A DNA stretch of 46,050 nucleotides from positions 410,322 through 456,371 of the forward strand of contig CP070693.1 of NCBI GenBank assembly GCA_020353235.1. Reading direction: 5' to 3'. The position numbers and the translations under genes were made by a program. Every line of letters begins with the position of its first letter. Within the stretch, counting starts at the first letter, position 1. This stretch comes from Dehalococcoidia bacterium. Its GTDB lineage: Bacteria; Chloroflexota; Dehalococcoidia; Dehalococcoidales; JAUYDJ01. Of the stretch, positions 34,877 to 42,738 are shown one piece after another. Under the pieces are notes generated by a model. That model was given only the letters and a program-made list of their open reading frames with translations. It searched no databases and was not told the origin of the DNA.

Positions 34877-36116
34877 TTCTCGCCGGGTGGTAATTACCGG
34901 CATGGGCATGGTCAGTCCGATTGGTCTGACCGTGGCTGATACCTGGCAAGCCCTCATCGCCGGGAAATCGGGAATTGACTATATCAGCCACTTTGACGCT
35001 GCGTCTTTTGTCACCAGGTTCGCCGCTGAAGTCAAGGGGTTTGACCCGTTAGCCTATTTTGACCAGAAGGAAGCCCACCGCATGGATAGGTTTACCCAGT
35101 TTGCCGTTGCCACTAGCCTGCAGGCAGTCGAGTCCGCCGGGCTGAGCATAGACGATAGCAACGCCGAGGAGACCGGTGTTATCATTGGCAACAGCGTCTG
35201 CGGCCTGCTTGAGGTTACCGAACAGATAAAAGTACTGCGTGAAGCCGGCCCGAGAAGGATAAGCCCGCTGCTGGCACCGACCATGACCGGCGATGCCGCC
35301 CCGGTACAGGTCTCATTAACATTGGGTGCCAAGGGGCCAAGCTACGCCCCATCCTCAACCTGCTCCAGCAGCAGCGATAGCATCGGTCACGCCTATGAGC
35401 TGATTCGGCATGAAGAGGCGAAGGTAATGGTCGCCGGTGGCACCGAAGCGCCCATAATGCCCATCTGTGTCGCCGCCTTCAATGCCGCCCGGGCTTTATC
35501 CACCCGGAATGACGACCCCCAGAGCGCCTGCCGGCCCTTTGACGCTGAGCGCGATGGCTTTGTCCTCGGTGAGGGGGCGGCTATTCTGGTGCTGGAAGAC
35601 CTCAACCACGCCCTTAAGCGGGGCGCCCCTATCCTGGCAGAGCTTGCCGCTTACAGTGCCACCAGTGATGCCTTTCACCTTACCCAGCCCTCGCCTGATG
35701 GTGCCGGTGCCACCAAAGCGCTAAACCGAGCCCTGGAGAAAGCCGGCGTCAGCCCCAATGAGGTTGACTACATCAATGCTCACGGCACTTCGACACGATT
35801 TAACGACAAGGCCGAAACCCACACCGTCAAAAGCACGTTTGGCGAATTCGCCTACCGCATCCCGATGTCAGCCACCAAGTCCATGACCGGGCATCTTCTC
35901 GGCGCCGCCGGGGCTATTGAAGCTATAATATGTATTCTGGCCATCAATCACGGCGTGATACCCCCCACCCTAAACCTTACCCACCCTGACCCTGATTGTG
36001 ACCTGGACTATGTGCCCCTTAAAGCCCGCCCAGCCAAAGTGAATACGGCCATATCAAATTCCTTCGGCTTCGGTGGGCACAACTCCGTGCTCATCTTCCG
36101 GCGGTACAATGAGTGA
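34866..36116 (+). CDS. fabF: Beta-ketoacyl-ACP synthase II (FabF-like)
   Basis: 416 residues from ATG 34866, with GGAGG 12 bases upstream inside the HTH gene; a longer reading from 34740 is just the HTH region in another frame. The N-terminus VVITGMGMVSPIG is typical. Catalytic residues C166, H306 (INAHGTST) and H343 (KSMTGHLLGAAGA) sit within three positions of E. coli FabF C163/H303/H340. The nucleophile loop reads APSSTCSSSSDSIGHA instead of the usual ACATG/ACATS form, so substrate range may differ. No acyl carrier protein or other fab genes are adjacent. It probably elongates a fatty or specialised acyl chain; a link with the GH3-like ligase is possible. Confidence 0.9.
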   Translation: MLSNSRRVVITGMGMVSPIGLTVADTWQALIAGKSGIDYISHFDAASFVTRFAAEVKGFDPLAYFDQKEAHRMDRFTQFAVATSLQAVESAGLSIDDSNAEETGVIIGNSVCGLLEVTEQIKVLREAGPRRISPLLAPTMTGDAAPVQVSLTLGAKGPSYAPSSTCSSSSDSIGHAYELIRHEEAKVMVAGGTEAPIMPICVAAFNAARALSTRNDDPQSACRPFDAERDGFVLGEGAAILVLEDLNHALKRGAPILAELAAYSATSDAFHLTQPSPDGAGATKALNRALEKAGVSPNEVDYINAHGTSTRFNDKAETHTVKSTFGEFAYRIPMSATKSMTGHLLGAAGAIEAIICILAINHGVIPPTLNLTHPDPDCDLDYVPLKARPAKVNTAISNSFGFGGHNSVLIFRRYNE

Positions 36117-36162
36117 TTGTCTTCCGGTGGAAGCAGCAAGTGAGGCACTAAAAAGGGGGTGA

Positions 36163-36492
36163 CTAGAGTTTTTTGGCTTTGCCGGCGTTGCTGTCCAGAG
36201 ACTGTAACTTCTGGCTCAGCTCGTCAAAGGTCTTGTCCTGCGGTTCCTTACCCAACTCCAGTCCATAGCTCAAGAAAAACTCGAGGAAATTGCGTAGCAG
36301 TTCCTTCATACCCTCGGCAAAATGCTGAAATTCCTTTTTGGTCACGTAGTCGGTCTGATTTCCCCTTTCCTCTTCTTTCAACTGGCTATCAATGAGAAAG
36401 TTAAGAAACTCGGAGCGGCTCATATCGCCGCGGTTCTGGTCTATCTTCCCGGCCACCTCAGCATCTATAATCAGCATTCTCTTATCTGCCAC
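36163..36492 (-). CDS. Ribbon-helix-helix-like small regulator, function unknown
   Basis: 109 residues from GTG 36492 with AAGGAGAG upstream. The N-terminus (KRMLIIDAEVAGKIDQ, then MSRSEFLNFLIDSQL) resembles a ribbon-helix-helix DNA-binding domain: a beta strand, helix A, and a Ser-Arg-Ser-Glu-Phe helix B. The rest is charged and helical (KKEFQHFAEGMKELLRNFLEFFL), possibly for oligomerisation. The stop codon sits in a copy of the recurrent CTAGTCACCCCC motif. Confidence 0.6.
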   Translation of the reverse strand: MADKRMLIIDAEVAGKIDQNRGDMSRSEFLNFLIDSQLKEEERGNQTDYVTKKEFQHFAEGMKELLRNFLEFFLSYGLELGKEPQDKTFDELSQKLQSLDSNAGKAKKL

Positions 36493-36521
36493 GCTACTCT
36501 CCTTGGTTATAACTTAAAAAG

Positions 36522-36555
36522 AATAACCTGAAGACCCTGTTATCCTCAGGTTATT
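36522..36555 (-). terminator. Intrinsic terminator of the winged-helix gene
   Basis: AATAACCTGA (36522-36531) pairs perfectly with TCAGGTTATT (36546-36555). On the minus strand it is followed by CTTTTT. It lies 27 bp after the stop of the gene at 36582-36863. Confidence 0.7.
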
Positions 36556-36581
36556 TCCCACAGACCCTACCCCTGAAGTGG

Positions 36582-36863
36582 CTAAAGGTTAGTCTGCTCA
36601 TCCAGTCCCAGCATTTCCTCTATTCTGTTCAGTAGCTCAAGCAGCTTTAAGCCACTGTCGGTCACCTGATAGGTCACCGATGGATTGCCCATCTTCATCT
36701 GGTCAATAAAGCCCTGAGCCATCAAATAGCCAAGGTACTTCTGTATCTGCCGATAGCTCATGTTGACGCTGTACATAATCTCGGTCTTGCCCGCGCCATT
36801 TTCGCCGACCTTGAGCATCTCGGCAATTATCTCAATATCAGATCGCCGTCTATTTACCCTCAT
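36582..36863 (-). CDS. Archaeal-type winged-helix transcriptional regulator (HTH_45-like)
   Basis: 93 residues from ATG 36863, chosen because GGAGGTAGGGAG lies directly before it and the promoter excludes longer readings. RRRSDIEIIAEMLKV, KTEIMYSVNMSYRQIQKYL, and ALMAQGFI-like to VTYQVTDSGLKLLELL match the winged-helix family common in Archaea and found in Chloroflexota. It has its own promoter and terminator and lies just downstream of pilus locus B. Confidence 0.8.
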   Translation of the reverse strand: MRVNRRRSDIEIIAEMLKVGENGAGKTEIMYSVNMSYRQIQKYLGYLMAQGFIDQMKMGNPSVTYQVTDSGLKLLELLNRIEEMLGLDEQTNL

Positions 36864-36903
36864 CTCCCTACCTCCGCATCTACCCTTATTTTTAGGCAGG
36901 ACT

Positions 36904-36932
36904 ATTGTACTAGTCAATATGTAATCTGTCAA
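36904..36932 (-). promoter_or_regulatory. Promoter of the winged-helix regulator
   Basis: On the minus strand TTGACA (36927-36932), 17 bp, TACAAT (36904-36909); near-consensus. Confidence 0.8.
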
Positions 36933-36960
36933 GAGCCACTGAATTTGCCCACGATAAGGG

Positions 36961-37752
36961 TTAAAAGAACAGCCCCAGATACCAGTTGATAATATCACTG
37001 CTCCAGAGCAGTATGGCAATAGTGCCTACTGAGAGGAAGGGGCCGAAGGGGATAGCCTCCCGCCACCGCCTTACTTTGAGCAAGAGCAGAACTCCCGCCA
37101 CCAGCCCGCCCAGAATTATACCGATAAGCAAAGCGAAAAGCACCAGCCCCGAGCCGACCACCAGACCAATAAGGCCAGCCATCTTAATATCCCCCCACCC
37201 CATTCCCTCGGGGTAAATTAAAGCGGGCAGCAAAAAGAAGATGAGGCCGATAGCCCCGCCGGTAATGCTATTGACCAATCCGAACCAGGGCCAGGGTAAA
37301 GCGAGGTCAACAATGCCCGACGGGGGATAAAAGGCACTGATTATCAGCGCCACCACCACCGCCGGGTAGACTATCTTGTTCAGGATAAGCCCGTGCTCCA
37401 GGTCAATGACGGCGAGCACGATAAAGAGACAGCAGTAAAAGATGATAACGGCCAAATCAATACTCAGACCGTAATACCAGTAACCAAAAGCAAATAGACC
37501 AGCGCTGCCCAGCTCCACCCAGAAGGGGCGGCGGGGGAGGAGGGCCTGACAGTAGCGGCAGCGGCGGCGCAGCCACAGGTAGCTGAATATCGGCACGAGG
37601 TCGCTTACCGCTAGCGGGTGCTGGCAGCTATCACAGTGAGAGGTGGGACGGAGCAGTGAGCGGTCGGTAGGCAGACGGTCCATGCAGACATTGAGGAAAC
37701 TGCCCACTGCCGAACCGAGTATAAAAAAAAGTATAACTAACGCAACTTCCAC
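36961..37752 (-). CDS. pilD: Prepilin peptidase / methyltransferase PilD
   Basis: 263 residues, normal length. The N-terminal zinc-binding methyltransferase domain has C40-x2-C43 and C65-x2-C68. The aspartyl protease residues are D117 (AVIDLEHGLILN) and D188 (GWGDIKMAG). There are about seven membrane helices. It cleaves and N-methylates the pilins, and is the only such enzyme in the window, so it should serve both pilus loci. The start is GTG 37752 with a weak ribosome-binding site, 83 bp after the pilT stop. Confidence 0.95.
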   Translation of the reverse strand: MEVALVILFFILGSAVGSFLNVCMDRLPTDRSLLRPTSHCDSCQHPLAVSDLVPIFSYLWLRRRCRYCQALLPRRPFWVELGSAGLFAFGYWYYGLSIDLAVIIFYCCLFIVLAVIDLEHGLILNKIVYPAVVVALIISAFYPPSGIVDLALPWPWFGLVNSITGGAIGLIFFLLPALIYPEGMGWGDIKMAGLIGLVVGSGLVLFALLIGIILGGLVAGVLLLLKVRRWREAIPFGPFLSVGTIAILLWSSDIINWYLGLFF

Positions 37753-37835
37753 TGGCTACATTTTGCCTGCTGTTGTCCAGCCCGTCAATAGGGGTAAATA
37801 ACAAACCGGGTGATTTAGCCAGGGAGTAAGGGTAA

Positions 37836-38906
37836 CTACGCCTGAGGTACTTTGCCCACCAGCTTGACCACTTCCTCCGGGTCATTACCGAAGGCGAGCA
37901 GCGTTTCACGGCTGATTACTTTCTCCCGGTAGAGCTTGACCAGGGCGTGGTCGAGCAAGACCATCCCCAGCCGCGCCTGTGTCAGAATGGTGGTCGGTAA
38001 TTGATGAATCCTGCCCTCGCGGATGGTATTTCTCACCGCCGGGCTGGCCAGCATTACCTCAACCGCCGCCACCCGCCCCGAACCATCGGCTTTGGGGACA
38101 AGCACCTGGCACAGGACCGCCAGCAGCAGCGAAGCCAGCCGCGACTGGGCCAGGTGACGCTCGTGAGGCGGAAACAGGTCTATTATCCGTTCCACCGCCT
38201 GGGGGGCGGCCGGGGCATGGCCGGTGGTCAGTACCAGATGACCGGTCTCGGCGATGGTAAGCACCGCCGCCGCCGTCTCCAAGTCCCTCATCTCACCGAC
38301 CAGGATAACATCCGGATCCTGCCGCAAAACATGCTTTAGCGCCCCGGCAAAAGAGAGGGTATCACTGCCCAGCTCCCGCTGGGTTATGGTGCACCCCAGA
38401 TTGGCATAGACATACTCAATGGGGTCTTCCACGGTGACCACACGGCGTTTCTGGCTGCTGTTGAGATGGTTGACCATTGCCGCCAGCGTGGTCGTTTTGC
38501 CGCTCCCGGTGGGGCCGCTAACCACCACCAGACCGCGGGGCTTGAGAATCAGCTCCTTGCATATTTCAGGCAATCCCAGTTCATCAATATCGGGAAGCTG
38601 GAGGGGCACGATGCGGATGGTGAGGCTAATCGTGCCGCGCTGATGAGCCGCGTTACAGCGGAGCCGGCAGACATGGGGAATGGTGTAGCCAAAATCAAGC
38701 TCAAGACAGCGCTCAAAGTCAGCCCTTTCCCGGTCCGAGGTCAGTTGGTGGAAAGCCTGAGCAATATCATCTGCCGTCAGCGGTGGCATATCGTCTAGCG
38801 GGCTAAGCTCACCATTGATGCGCAGCAGCGGCGGGTTGTCGGCAATGAGGTGCAAGTCAGAAGCAAACCGGGTTCCCGCCAGATTAATCAACGAGGAAAT
38901 GTCCAT
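37836..38906 (-). CDS. pilT: Pilus retraction ATPase PilT
   Basis: 356 residues. SDLHLIADNPPLLRINGEL is the PilT N-terminal signature. Walker A is GPTGSGKTT at 131-139, the Asp box VVTVEDPIEY, Walker B DPDVILVGEMRD, and the retraction motif near the C-terminus AVRNTIREGRIHQLP (AIRNLIRE in other PilTs). The His box reads HLVLTTGHAPAAPQAVERIID in place of the usual GTLHTTSA. The ATG overlaps the PilM-PilN stop by 1 bp (TAATG). It powers pilus retraction and twitching. Confidence 0.93.
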   Translation of the reverse strand: MDISSLINLAGTRFASDLHLIADNPPLLRINGELSPLDDMPPLTADDIAQAFHQLTSDRERADFERCLELDFGYTIPHVCRLRCNAAHQRGTISLTIRIVPLQLPDIDELGLPEICKELILKPRGLVVVSGPTGSGKTTTLAAMVNHLNSSQKRRVVTVEDPIEYVYANLGCTITQRELGSDTLSFAGALKHVLRQDPDVILVGEMRDLETAAAVLTIAETGHLVLTTGHAPAAPQAVERIIDLFPPHERHLAQSRLASLLLAVLCQVLVPKADGSGRVAAVEVMLASPAVRNTIREGRIHQLPTTILTQARLGMVLLDHALVKLYREKVISRETLLAFGNDPEEVVKLVGKVPQA

Positions 38907-40366
38907 TATTCGCCTCCGCCCGTCCTGAGCACCAGGGTGAAGTCCATCCCCCCACTGGCAACCCTCCTGATATGGGAGACAATAATCTCGGCAAAGCGAC
39001 CGCTGTTATCCAGACTGCTTAAATAGGCCAGTATCTCGGCTTCGCCGGGGGAACTGCCATTCAGGGTCAGGGTCTGGCTGGCATGGGTGATACTGGTCAA
39101 ATTGGCAGTGCTCGGCAGACAGCTGACGGCTAATCCCAGATCACCGTTAATGCCATTGTTCTGCCTCTCCAGACTGTCCATAGCTACCGTGAAGTTAGCC
39201 TGGGATGCTTCCGCCACCGCCAGTTCCGCCTCCAGCGCGGCAACATCAGCCGCTAGCCCCTCTCGCTGCGACAGCCTCTGCTGAGTCATCTGGTTGGTGT
39301 TATCTATTTTGGCCCGCGTTACGGCAATATCAACTGATGTTTCCTGGATGAACATTACCAGGGGAATGAGCAGACCGATAAAAAGGGCGGCACTAGGCAG
39401 AGCCAAGACCCTGGTCAGCGAAATAGGCTTGGGCCGGTAATCCTCAGGCAGAACATTCAAATCGGCTACGGCAAGCCCGGTTTCCCTTACCAGAGGCAGT
39501 TCTTTCAACACCATACCAATGTTAATTAGATAACGCCCCGACGGCATTGACTCGGGACACTCCAGCGGTGATGACAGTGGCAAGACCGGATGGCCCAGCT
39601 CGTCGGACAGAGCTTGGCACGGCTCCGACTCATCAGCCAACTCTCCGGTGACGAAAATAGTGACACTGCCGTCAAGCGGCTTCTCCTGATTATTAGAATT
39701 ATAGAACTTGATGGTTCTATCCAGCTCTTTCTTTATCATCGGCAGCTTATCCGGTAAAGACACCGCTTCAGCGGGGAAGGGCACGGTGCGGATGGGCTGG
39801 GGAATCCCTTCCGCCATAATCACAATGTCAAATTCAGTTGACTGGACGTCAACGATGATGGCCGTCCCTTCGCTGACCACTCGCGCCAGAGCCAGCGGCT
39901 TCAGGTCCATGAACTCTACCTTCAACCCGGCCTGCTGCACCGTCTTGACCAGGGCATCAGCCGTTTTACGGGGCACCGCCACCATAAAGACCTCGGTCTT
40001 GTCCTCGGCGGTCAGGGTAGTCTGCCAGGAAATATAAAGCTGCTCCGGGGGCACCGGCAGTACACTCCTCGCCTCCCGTACCACCGCCTCAGCCAGCATC
40101 GCCTTGGGTAACGGGGGCAAGGCAACCGGCCGGGTCAAACAGTGAAGCCCGCTCAAGCCAAGGATGACCTTCTTTGTTTTCATCCTCTGGGCTTTGAGGA
40201 GCTGCTTAATCTTGGTGGCAACCTCTGCCTTTTTGATGACGACGTTGTTCTGCACCATCTCCGGCTCCAGAGGCGCCTCCGCCCACTTTCTCACCTGCTG
40301 ACCGCGGGTAACCATCAGCCGGAGACTAGCGTCGTCAATATATAGCGTAAGCAACTTCTCTGCCAT
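38906..40366 (-). CDS. Fused PilM-PilN alignment protein (locus B)
   Basis: 486 residues from ATG 40366 (a GTG at 40375 is the alternative; CAGGG suits the ATG). The N-terminal PilM-like part has LTLYIDDASLRLMVTRG, VILGLSGLHCLTRPVALP and IIVDVQSTEFDIVIM. Then the PilN signature ADLNVLPEDYRP is followed by a membrane helix near 325-345, a coiled coil (AADVAALEAELAVAEASQ), and a PilN-type domain. It follows the PilO stop by 1 bp. The same fusion occurs in locus A with only moderate similarity, so the two loci are old duplicates. Confidence 0.85.
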   Translation of the reverse strand: MAEKLLTLYIDDASLRLMVTRGQQVRKWAEAPLEPEMVQNNVVIKKAEVATKIKQLLKAQRMKTKKVILGLSGLHCLTRPVALPPLPKAMLAEAVVREARSVLPVPPEQLYISWQTTLTAEDKTEVFMVAVPRKTADALVKTVQQAGLKVEFMDLKPLALARVVSEGTAIIVDVQSTEFDIVIMAEGIPQPIRTVPFPAEAVSLPDKLPMIKKELDRTIKFYNSNNQEKPLDGSVTIFVTGELADESEPCQALSDELGHPVLPLSSPLECPESMPSGRYLINIGMVLKELPLVRETGLAVADLNVLPEDYRPKPISLTRVLALPSAALFIGLLIPLVMFIQETSVDIAVTRAKIDNTNQMTQQRLSQREGLAADVAALEAELAVAEASQANFTVAMDSLERQNNGINGDLGLAVSCLPSTANLTSITHASQTLTLNGSSPGEAEILAYLSSLDNSGRFAEIIVSHIRRVASGGMDFTLVLRTGGGE

Positions 40367-40367
40367 C

Positions 40368-40925
40368 TTAGTCACCCTGATAACTGTAAACCACCAGCGT
40401 CAGGCTGGCGGTTGAGTTCTCGCCGTTAGGCGTTGGCGGGACATTAATTGCCACCGACCTGACCACACCGGTGATCAGATCATTGTTGAGCCTGACCACA
40501 AAATTAACGATATCAGATAAATCTCCCTCCACCCGACCAGTAAAGGATAGCGCCGAGCAGGTAACCCCCTCCAGCTCTTCCGCCGCCAGGCCGGTGGAGC
40601 TTAACTCAGTTATGGTCACATCATAGGTGGCCGCAATATCAAACAGGGTATCGCTGACGGCAGTGCTGGTAACTGTCTGCGAAAGGGCTGCCTTGGCATC
40701 CTCAGACTCAGTTATGATTTCATTCAGCTGCTCCTCCAGCCCGGCCCGCTGCTGGGAAAGTGGCTCAAGCTGAACGACGTTCAGCTTCTGCTGGGCCAGC
40801 TTGAGCTCATCCTCCAGATGGCTCTGCTGGTCAAGCCGCTGGTACAAAACCACGCCCAGGCTGGCGAAGACGATAACAAACACACCAACCGTCAGCAGTA
40901 TCCAGCTCGTTTTAGTCAGCTTCAA
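40368..40925 (-). CDS. pilO: PilO-like alignment protein (locus B)
   Basis: 185 residues, normal length. It has a cytoplasmic stub, one membrane helix (WILLTVGVFVIVFASLGVVLY), a coiled coil (HLEDELKLAQQKLNVVQLE), then a ferredoxin-like domain (ALSFTGRVEGDLSDIVNFVVRLNND). Unlike its locus A counterpart it has no pilin-head repeats. Confidence 0.75.
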   Translation of the reverse strand: MKLTKTSWILLTVGVFVIVFASLGVVLYQRLDQQSHLEDELKLAQQKLNVVQLEPLSQQRAGLEEQLNEIITESEDAKAALSQTVTSTAVSDTLFDIAATYDVTITELSSTGLAAEELEGVTCSALSFTGRVEGDLSDIVNFVVRLNNDLITGVVRSVAINVPPTPNGENSTASLTLVVYSYQGD

Positions 40926-40946
40926 TGCCAGCTCCTGTATCTTTAA

Positions 40947-41801
40947 CTATTTTGATATCAACCAAGAGGTGATATAGGTTGTTACCTCGCTTATCATTAC
41001 CTCAGCCACTATTCGGGCGGTAATTTTGCCATCTCCGGGGCGTATTGCCGTCGCCGTGATTCGATATGAGGTGCCCGTAATCTCGCCCACCGCCCCGATA
41101 TCCTCCCGGTCGGCTACCACCCAGGTGTAATCACCCTCCAGGTCTCCGCTTCCGGTGATATAAAAGGTCTGGGTCTTTACTGGCTCACCTTCGGAAACAC
41201 TAGGGGCAGGGGTGCCCAATTCCCAGTTGAACAGGTAAGCCCCCAAGGTATCCAGCGTCTCATCCGGCTCATCGGTGGACAGGTTGCCGGCAAAGCCAGC
41301 CGCCGACCCCGATTGATAGCTATAACCCAACGGAAGTCTGAGGCCGACCTCTTCCAGGTGTATCACCGGTATCCCCGAGTCAGGCTCCCAGACAACGGTA
41401 ATAACATATTTATAAGCCCCTTCTTCATCATCCCAGGTTATCTCCCCGTCAACACTCAGGTATTCATTGTGTTCACCGGGGCTGATGAACTCACCCAGAT
41501 AGAAGGTATAGTCCCCCTTATCTTCGGTCTGGATGGCGACCGCCTGCTGGTTAATATTTTCCGTCAGCTGCTCGGGCAGCGAAGTACCCTCCCCCAGACA
41601 CCACAGCGCCTTTTCCACGCCGGCATCAGCGGCATAAATCCCGTGCACGTTTTCCTGAAGAATGCGGCCAAAATTAAGGCTGGTGCTGGCATGACTGAGG
41701 GTGGGGGCAATGGTCAGCCCGCCCAAAGCGAGCAGAGCCAGAACGGTCGGTAGGGCCTGCCCTTTCTCATTTCTTATTATTTGCCTTAAAAAGCTCAGCA
41801 T
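40947..41801 (-). CDS. PilX-like pilus assembly protein with pilin-type N-terminus
   Basis: 284 residues. IIRNEKGQALPTVLALLALGGLTIAPTLSHAS looks like a PilX/GspK-type N-terminal helix: a G before the hydrophobic stretch but no Glu at +5. GIYAADAGVEKALWCLG is the typical following motif of PilX_N proteins. The large beta-rich remainder (GDYTFYLGEF, YKYVITVVWEPDSGIPVIHLEEVG, YRITATAIRPGDGKITARIV) is unassigned. It is likely a pilus tip or priming subunit with the two minor pilins encoded upstream. Confidence 0.75.
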   Translation of the reverse strand: MLSFLRQIIRNEKGQALPTVLALLALGGLTIAPTLSHASTSLNFGRILQENVHGIYAADAGVEKALWCLGEGTSLPEQLTENINQQAVAIQTEDKGDYTFYLGEFISPGEHNEYLSVDGEITWDDEEGAYKYVITVVWEPDSGIPVIHLEEVGLRLPLGYSYQSGSAAGFAGNLSTDEPDETLDTLGAYLFNWELGTPAPSVSEGEPVKTQTFYITGSGDLEGDYTWVVADREDIGAVGEITGTSYRITATAIRPGDGKITARIVAEVMISEVTTYITSWLISK

Positions 41802-41815
41802 TGTTCCCTCATCAG

Positions 41816-42346
41816 CTAAAAGTTGGGACGGCGGCTAATCTGGTACTCTCTTGTCTCCCTTGACTCCCCCGAGAGCGCTGTTATCTGAAGCGTCAGCACC
41901 GGGTTCTGATAACTGGCTTCACTGGTATAATCAAGGTCGGTCGGATCATAATAGATATGTCGGGCGACCAGCGTCTGCTCGTTGACGCCAGCGCTGCTCC
42001 AGTGGCTCCGCTTCAGCTTGCCGATGCCGCCGCTCAGGTCTTCCCAAAAGTAGGTCGCCGAATGATAGACCGGGTTATCTTCAGCATCCCACTCCGTCCA
42101 GTTCAGGACCAGAAAGTCAGGTGATGTCAGGTTTTCCGTGGTTATACTCTGCGCCATCTGGGCATCATGGCTAATCCAGTAAGCGGCATTCTGCACCTGG
42201 TTCAACGCGGTCATATACTCGCTATTGCGCTCGGTGCACTTGAAAACCTGAAATGTGGCTGCCGTGGCCGCGCCACTTACCAGCGCCATAATGGTGATAG
42301 CCACCACTAGCTCAATAATAGTCGCGCCTCTCTCACCTCGTCTCAT
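41816..42346 (-). CDS. Minor pilin, PilW/GspJ-like
   Basis: 176 residues. The short leader MRRGERG is cut before A8, giving mature ATIIELVVAITIMALVSGAA with Glu at +5. The head contains ALNQVQNAAYWISHDAQMAQ, the common PilW/GspJ pattern, then beta strands. It overlaps the preceding minor pilin gene by 4 bp (ATGA). Confidence 0.85.
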   Translation of the reverse strand: MRRGERGATIIELVVAITIMALVSGAATAATFQVFKCTERNSEYMTALNQVQNAAYWISHDAQMAQSITTENLTSPDFLVLNWTEWDAEDNPVYHSATYFWEDLSGGIGKLKRSHWSSAGVNEQTLVARHIYYDPTDLDYTSEASYQNPVLTLQITALSGESRETREYQISRRPNF

Positions 42347-42738
42347 CGGTCCACCTTGTAACCTTCCAGTTCCATTACCACTTCCCCCAGACGCCTGACG
42401 GTAACCGTTATCTTCTGAATACCGTCATCGGGGGTATGCAAAGGCTCAGCGGTGATGTTCGCCGAATAACCGGTATAGTCCAGGCCGGCTGGTATTGGTG
42501 CCGGGGAATACCCGCTGGCTTCATAGACATAGTCAGCCCCTTTGACCCACTCCAACTGACTCTGCGCCAGACTCTCCACGGTAGTCTGCTCATCGGCGAT
42601 GAGCACGGCTTTAGAGCTGATCGCCAGACCGCTCAGAAAGACGATGGCAATCGTGCCCAGAACAGCCAGCGCTACTGCTGTCTCAACCAGAGTCATCCCT
42701 GACTCAGTCGGTAGCAATTTGCCCGGTTTGCTCTTCAT
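42343..42738 (-). CDS. Minor pilin, PilV/GspI-like
   Basis: 131 residues. The leader ends TESG, cut before M15, giving mature MTLVETAVALAVLGTIAIVFL with Glu at +5. LAQSQLEWVKGADY is typical of PilV/GspI heads. It overlaps the PilC stop by 1 bp (TGATG). With the PilW-like and PilX-like products it should form the tip complex. Confidence 0.85.
   Translation of the reverse strand: MKSKPGKLLPTESGMTLVETAVALAVLGTIAIVFLSGLAISSKAVLIADEQTTVESLAQSQLEWVKGADYVYEASGYSPAPIPAGLDYTGYSANITAEPLHTPDDGIQKITVTVRRLGEVVMELEGYKVDR

Noticed and set aside
36864-37019. 52-residue N-terminal extension of the winged-helix regulator
   Set aside because: It overlaps the prepilin peptidase 3' end and contains the promoter. 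ATG 36863 has the ribosome-binding site.
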